A stretch of 8,085 nucleotides of DNA from Acetobacteraceae bacterium (GTDB lineage Bacteria; Pseudomonadota; Alphaproteobacteria; Acetobacterales; Acetobacteraceae). Location: NCBI GenBank assembly GCA_027311485.1, contig DAICYU010000159.1:1-8085 (forward strand), read 5' to 3'. How positions within the stretch are numbered: the stretch's first letter is position 1; every line of letters starts with the position of its first letter. This document shows positions 5,877 to 8,085 of this stretch, piece after piece. Made by a program: the position numbers and the translations under genes. A model generated the notes under the pieces. The model saw nothing but the letters and a program-made list of their open reading frames with translations. It made no database searches and was not told the DNA's origin.

Positions 5877-6137
5877 ATGAGAGCGATTTTCGTTCAGATC
5901 AAATGTGAAATGGGTCAGGCCTACCGAGTGGCACGGGAAGCCGCCGACACGATTCCCGAGATGTCGGAGCTGTTCTCGACGTCCGGCCAATACGACCTGC
6001 TTGGTAAGTTCTACCTTGAAGCCGATCAGGACATTGGTTTGTTCGTGACGGAACGGGTGCAGACCTTGCCCGGCGTCAAGGACACTTACACCCTGATAGC
6101 GTTCAACGCCTTCAGTGGTGGGGAGCGGGGCGCCTGA
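5877..6137 (+). CDS. Stand-alone Lrp/AsnC ligand-binding (RAM) domain protein
   Basis: 86 residues that are essentially one AsnC/Lrp C-terminal sensor domain: FVQIKCEMGQAYRVA (5-19), IPEMSELFSTSGQYDLLGKFYL (26-47, with the effector-site GQYD at 37-40), DIGLFVTERVQTLPGV (52-67) and TLIAFNAF (72-79). There is no helix-turn-helix. Such single-domain relatives are known to form oligomers and bind small ligands, often amino acids. They may act by hetero-oligomerising with full Lrp proteins, though the role of this type in alphaproteobacteria is poorly defined. AGGAA (5865-5869) sits 7 nt before the ATG, which clearly sets the start; the longer frame upstream overlaps the preceding gene and is not homologous. 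A small hairpin (CGATAC/GTATCG, 6140-6155) directly follows the stop but lacks a T-run. Confidence 0.9.
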   Translation: MRAIFVQIKCEMGQAYRVAREAADTIPEMSELFSTSGQYDLLGKFYLEADQDIGLFVTERVQTLPGVKDTYTLIAFNAFSGGERGA

Positions 6138-6276
6138 TCCGATACGACGGTATCGCCTGCAGCGTCATCAATCCCGGTAGCATTTTGCCCTTCCGGTCCA
6201 TCCCCAGGGGGCTCGGGAATGACCCGACAGATGATTTCGCGACATATTCCGTCAGTGGCGCCGCCGTGCGGGATGG

Positions 6277-6282
6277 TATGAT
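6277..6282 (+). promoter_or_regulatory. Possible -10 element before the acetyltransferase gene
   Basis: TATGAT, 5/6 to the -10 consensus, lies about 50 nt before ATG 6331. No convincing -35 hexamer stands 15-19 bp upstream, so this is only a weak hint that the acetyltransferase-hemW pair has its own promoter. Confidence 0.2.
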
Positions 6283-6330
6283 GGGTAGTGGCCGGATTAT
6301 GGTGCCGTGTTGGCAAACAGAGAAAGGCAC

Positions 6331-6888
6331 ATGGGTCCGGTCACCCGCGTCGGCGTCACCGTAACATTCCTGCGCATGGACCATGCGCCTCGCACGCCGC
6401 CGCCCGCGCTGCCGCCTGGGATGCAGGTTATTCGTGCGCAGGCGGCGACGGTTCCCTTTTATCGCTACCTGTATAACACGGTGGGCGCCGACTACCTGTG
6501 GTGGCTTAGGCGGACCACCCCGGATGCGGAGCTGGCTGCCCTGCTTGGCGATCGGGCCATCGGGATCTACACGCTCTATAATAAAGGTGAGCCGGGTGGC
6601 TTCTTTGAGCTGGACTCCCGCACATGGCCTGACGTGAACCTGAGCTACTTCGGGCTGATGCCATTTATGATAGGCACCGGTGTCGGTCACGCCTTTCTGC
6701 GCTGCGCGGTCGATGAAGCGTGGCGCCTTGGCGCCAAGGGCATGACGGTCAATACCTGCACGGCTGATCACCCCCGTGCGTTGCCGAATTATCTGCGTGC
6801 TGGCTTCCATGTCGTTCGCAAGGTTCGCGAGGTATGGTCGATCCCCGACAGCTTGCACCTGCGTATCCCGGAAACCCTGCGGCTTTGA
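6331..6888 (+). CDS. GNAT-family N-acetyltransferase
   Basis: 185 residues, cytoplasmic. It transfers an acyl group from acyl-CoA to an unknown acceptor. The GNAT core is visible: FFELDSR on beta-4 (91-97), NLSYFGLMP on the beta-strand leading to motif A (103-111), the acyl-CoA pyrophosphate loop IGTGVGHAFL (114-123), AWRLGAKGMTVNTCT (130-144), and HPRALPNYLRAGFHVVR (147-163), the typical asparagine and YxxxGF of motif B. The first residue of the usual R/Q-x-x-G-x-G/A loop is Ile114, a relaxed form. The N-terminal segment VTFLRMDHAP followed by a Pro-rich stretch looks like a recurring feature of a subfamily. The start is taken at ATG 6331, with AAAGG just upstream at a short spacing; an in-frame GTG at 6307 is possible. 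The 3' end overlaps the start of hemW, so the two are probably co-transcribed. Confidence 0.88.
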   Translation: MGPVTRVGVTVTFLRMDHAPRTPPPALPPGMQVIRAQAATVPFYRYLYNTVGADYLWWLRRTTPDAELAALLGDRAIGIYTLYNKGEPGGFFELDSRTWPDVNLSYFGLMPFMIGTGVGHAFLRCAVDEAWRLGAKGMTVNTCTADHPRALPNYLRAGFHVVRKVREVWSIPDSLHLRIPETLRL

Positions 6889-8036
6889 CCGACGATCTCG
6901 CGCTTTACGTGCACTGGCCGTTTTGCCTCGCCAAGTGTCCCTATTGCGATTTCAACTCCCACGTCCGGGATCGGATCGACCAGGACCGGTTCGCTTCCGC
7001 GCTGCGGCGGGAACTGGCAACCGAGGCAAGGCGCCTGGGACGACGCCGGCTAACCTCGGTTTTCTTCGGCGGCGGTACTCCGAGCCTGATGGATCCGCGG
7101 ACCGTGGCCGCGCTGCTGGAAGATGCCTCCCAACTGTTCGATTTTTCGGACGACATCGAGATAACATTGGAGGCAAACCCCACCAGCATCGAAGCTTCGC
7201 GGCTGGCGGATTTTCGGTCCGCGGGCGTGAACCGTGCCTCAGTCGGCATCCAGAGCCTGGACGAGTCCGCGTTGAAATTCCTCGGCCGCAAACACTCTGC
7301 GGCCGAGGCGATTAAGGGGTTGGCGATTGCGCGTAAGCTGTTCCCACGGGTTTCCTTCGATCTGATCTACGCCCGGCCAGGCCAGGACGTGGCCAGCTGG
7401 CGAGCGGAACTCCGTGCCGCCCTTGCCATCGCTTCCGATCACCTCTCACTCTACCAGTTGACCATTGAGCCGGCGACGCCCTTCGAGGCGTTGTATCGCC
7501 ATGGCCAGATCATCTTACCAGATGAAGACTTGGCAGTGTCGCTCTATAACACAACCGAGGAGGAATGTGCCCGCGCCGGCCTGCTGGCATACGAAGTATC
7601 AAATTACGCTCGCCCCGGCCAGGAGAGCCGGCACAACCTGACATATTGGCGTTACCGCGACTACGCTGGCATCGGTCCTGGCGCGCATGGCCGCATCCTC
7701 GTTGAAGGCGTATTGCACGCAACACGCCGGCATCGCGCGCCGGAAGCATGGGCCGATCGTGTTGATCAGTTGGGACATGGGCTGACCCACGACACGGAAA
7801 TCAGCGGCATCGAGCGGGCGCAGGAAGCATTGCTGATGGGCCTTCGGCTGCGGGAAGGCATTGATCTTGCCTTTCTGCAAACCCGGACTGGTTGCACTTT
7901 GCAACAGGTGGTTGACACGGGTGTCCTTTCCGATTGCGTGGACGAGGGCTATCTGGAACTTTCGGCCCAACGTCTGGTCGCAACCCGCGCGGGCCGGATT
8001 CGGCTGGATGCGTTGCTGTCGCGCCTGCTCACATGA
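6834..8036 (+). CDS. hemW: HemW radical SAM haem chaperone (HemN-like)
   Basis: This 400-residue protein has the usual family length of about 380-400. The radical SAM cluster motif is CLAKCPYCDF (Cys31, Cys35, Cys38), with Phe40 after the third Cys as in HemW; HemN has another Cys there. Downstream are FFGGGTPSL (77-85, SAM-binding glycines), ITLEANPTS (110-118), VGIQSLD (137-143), FDLIYARPGQ (175-184), SLYQLTIEP (205-213), EVSNYA (254-259), and HNLTYW with GIGPGAHGR (267-287), a HemW signature region. HemW binds haem and delivers it to membrane haem proteins; it is not expected to be a coproporphyrinogen oxidase, a common misannotation. ATG 6834 lies inside the acetyltransferase gene (55-bp overlap) with a poor ribosome-binding site. 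A TTG at 6885, straddling the upstream stop, would shorten the protein by 17 non-conserved residues and is a fair alternative. The downstream 49 bp hold no clear gene. Confidence 0.95.
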   Translation: MVDPRQLAPAYPGNPAALTDDLALYVHWPFCLAKCPYCDFNSHVRDRIDQDRFASALRRELATEARRLGRRRLTSVFFGGGTPSLMDPRTVAALLEDASQLFDFSDDIEITLEANPTSIEASRLADFRSAGVNRASVGIQSLDESALKFLGRKHSAAEAIKGLAIARKLFPRVSFDLIYARPGQDVASWRAELRAALAIASDHLSLYQLTIEPATPFEALYRHGQIILPDEDLAVSLYNTTEEECARAGLLAYEVSNYARPGQESRHNLTYWRYRDYAGIGPGAHGRILVEGVLHATRRHRAPEAWADRVDQLGHGLTHDTEISGIERAQEALLMGLRLREGIDLAFLQTRTGCTLQQVVDTGVLSDCVDEGYLELSAQRLVATRAGRIRLDALLSRLLT

Positions 8037-8085
8037 TTTGAGCCCGGACCGCAAACGGATTGACGAACCGTAATGTATCTGATTA

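Noticed and set aside
6134..6353. Plus-strand frame through the gap between the AsnC-type gene and the acetyltransferase
   Set aside because: It stays open for about 70 codons and reads fairly smoothly, but it has no early start codon, no ribosome-binding site and no motif I recognise; it also runs into the acetyltransferase gene.
6112..6858. Minus-strand 248-residue frame
   Set aside because: Antisense to the GNAT acetyltransferase, whose plus-strand frame carries clear GNAT motifs.
8073..8085. ATG at 8073 as the start of a further gene
   Set aside because: Only four codons are visible and no clear ribosome-binding site precedes it.

Overview
The window is typical of an alphaproteobacterium, most likely Rhodospirillales/Acetobacteraceae. 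The reasons are a Ros/MucR zinc-finger regulator, a GlgE protein with an amylase-like N-terminal extension, a stand-alone AsnC-type ligand-binding protein, and the remains of a TPR-linked glycosyltransferase. The lineage is inferred from protein families alone. No tRNA, rRNA, CRISPR array or intact mobile element is visible.

Left part (1-2330, minus strand). The first 1.9 kb is the N-terminal 628 codons of a GlgE-type maltosyltransferase running off the left edge. It has a catalytically dead GH13-like domain, then the GlgE N-terminal domain; the catalytic domain lies outside the window. Upstream of it, on the same strand, is a 62-residue conserved-looking protein of unknown function. A compact intergenic region with two overlapping face-to-face promoter candidates and a 21-bp dyad separates this protein from a divergent mucR-like gene (2329-2841) with an unusual His-rich linker.

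Middle (2842-5336). The apparent gap after mucR holds a decayed glycosyltransferase C-terminus on the minus strand, with one frameshift and four in-frame stops. Next comes about 470 bp with no recognisable gene but a strong 9-bp hairpin. Then a 587-residue ThDP-dependent acetolactate-synthase-like enzyme is read leftward. An inverted repeat lies in its promoter region.

Right part (5337-8085, plus strand). Four genes follow: an 88-residue protein resembling the N-terminal half of Xre/MbcA/ParS-type antitoxins, an 86-residue single-domain AsnC/Lrp ligand-binding (RAM) protein, a GNAT acetyltransferase, and hemW. HemW is a radical SAM haem chaperone whose first ATG overlaps the acetyltransferase gene by 55 bp.

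The genes do not form one pathway. The window is a set of short housekeeping or accessory units: glycogen/alpha-glucan metabolism, global regulation, a ThDP enzyme, and haem insertion. I saw no convincing new multi-gene system. The most informative items are the GlgE extension, the MucR linker and its promoter region, and the pseudogene.
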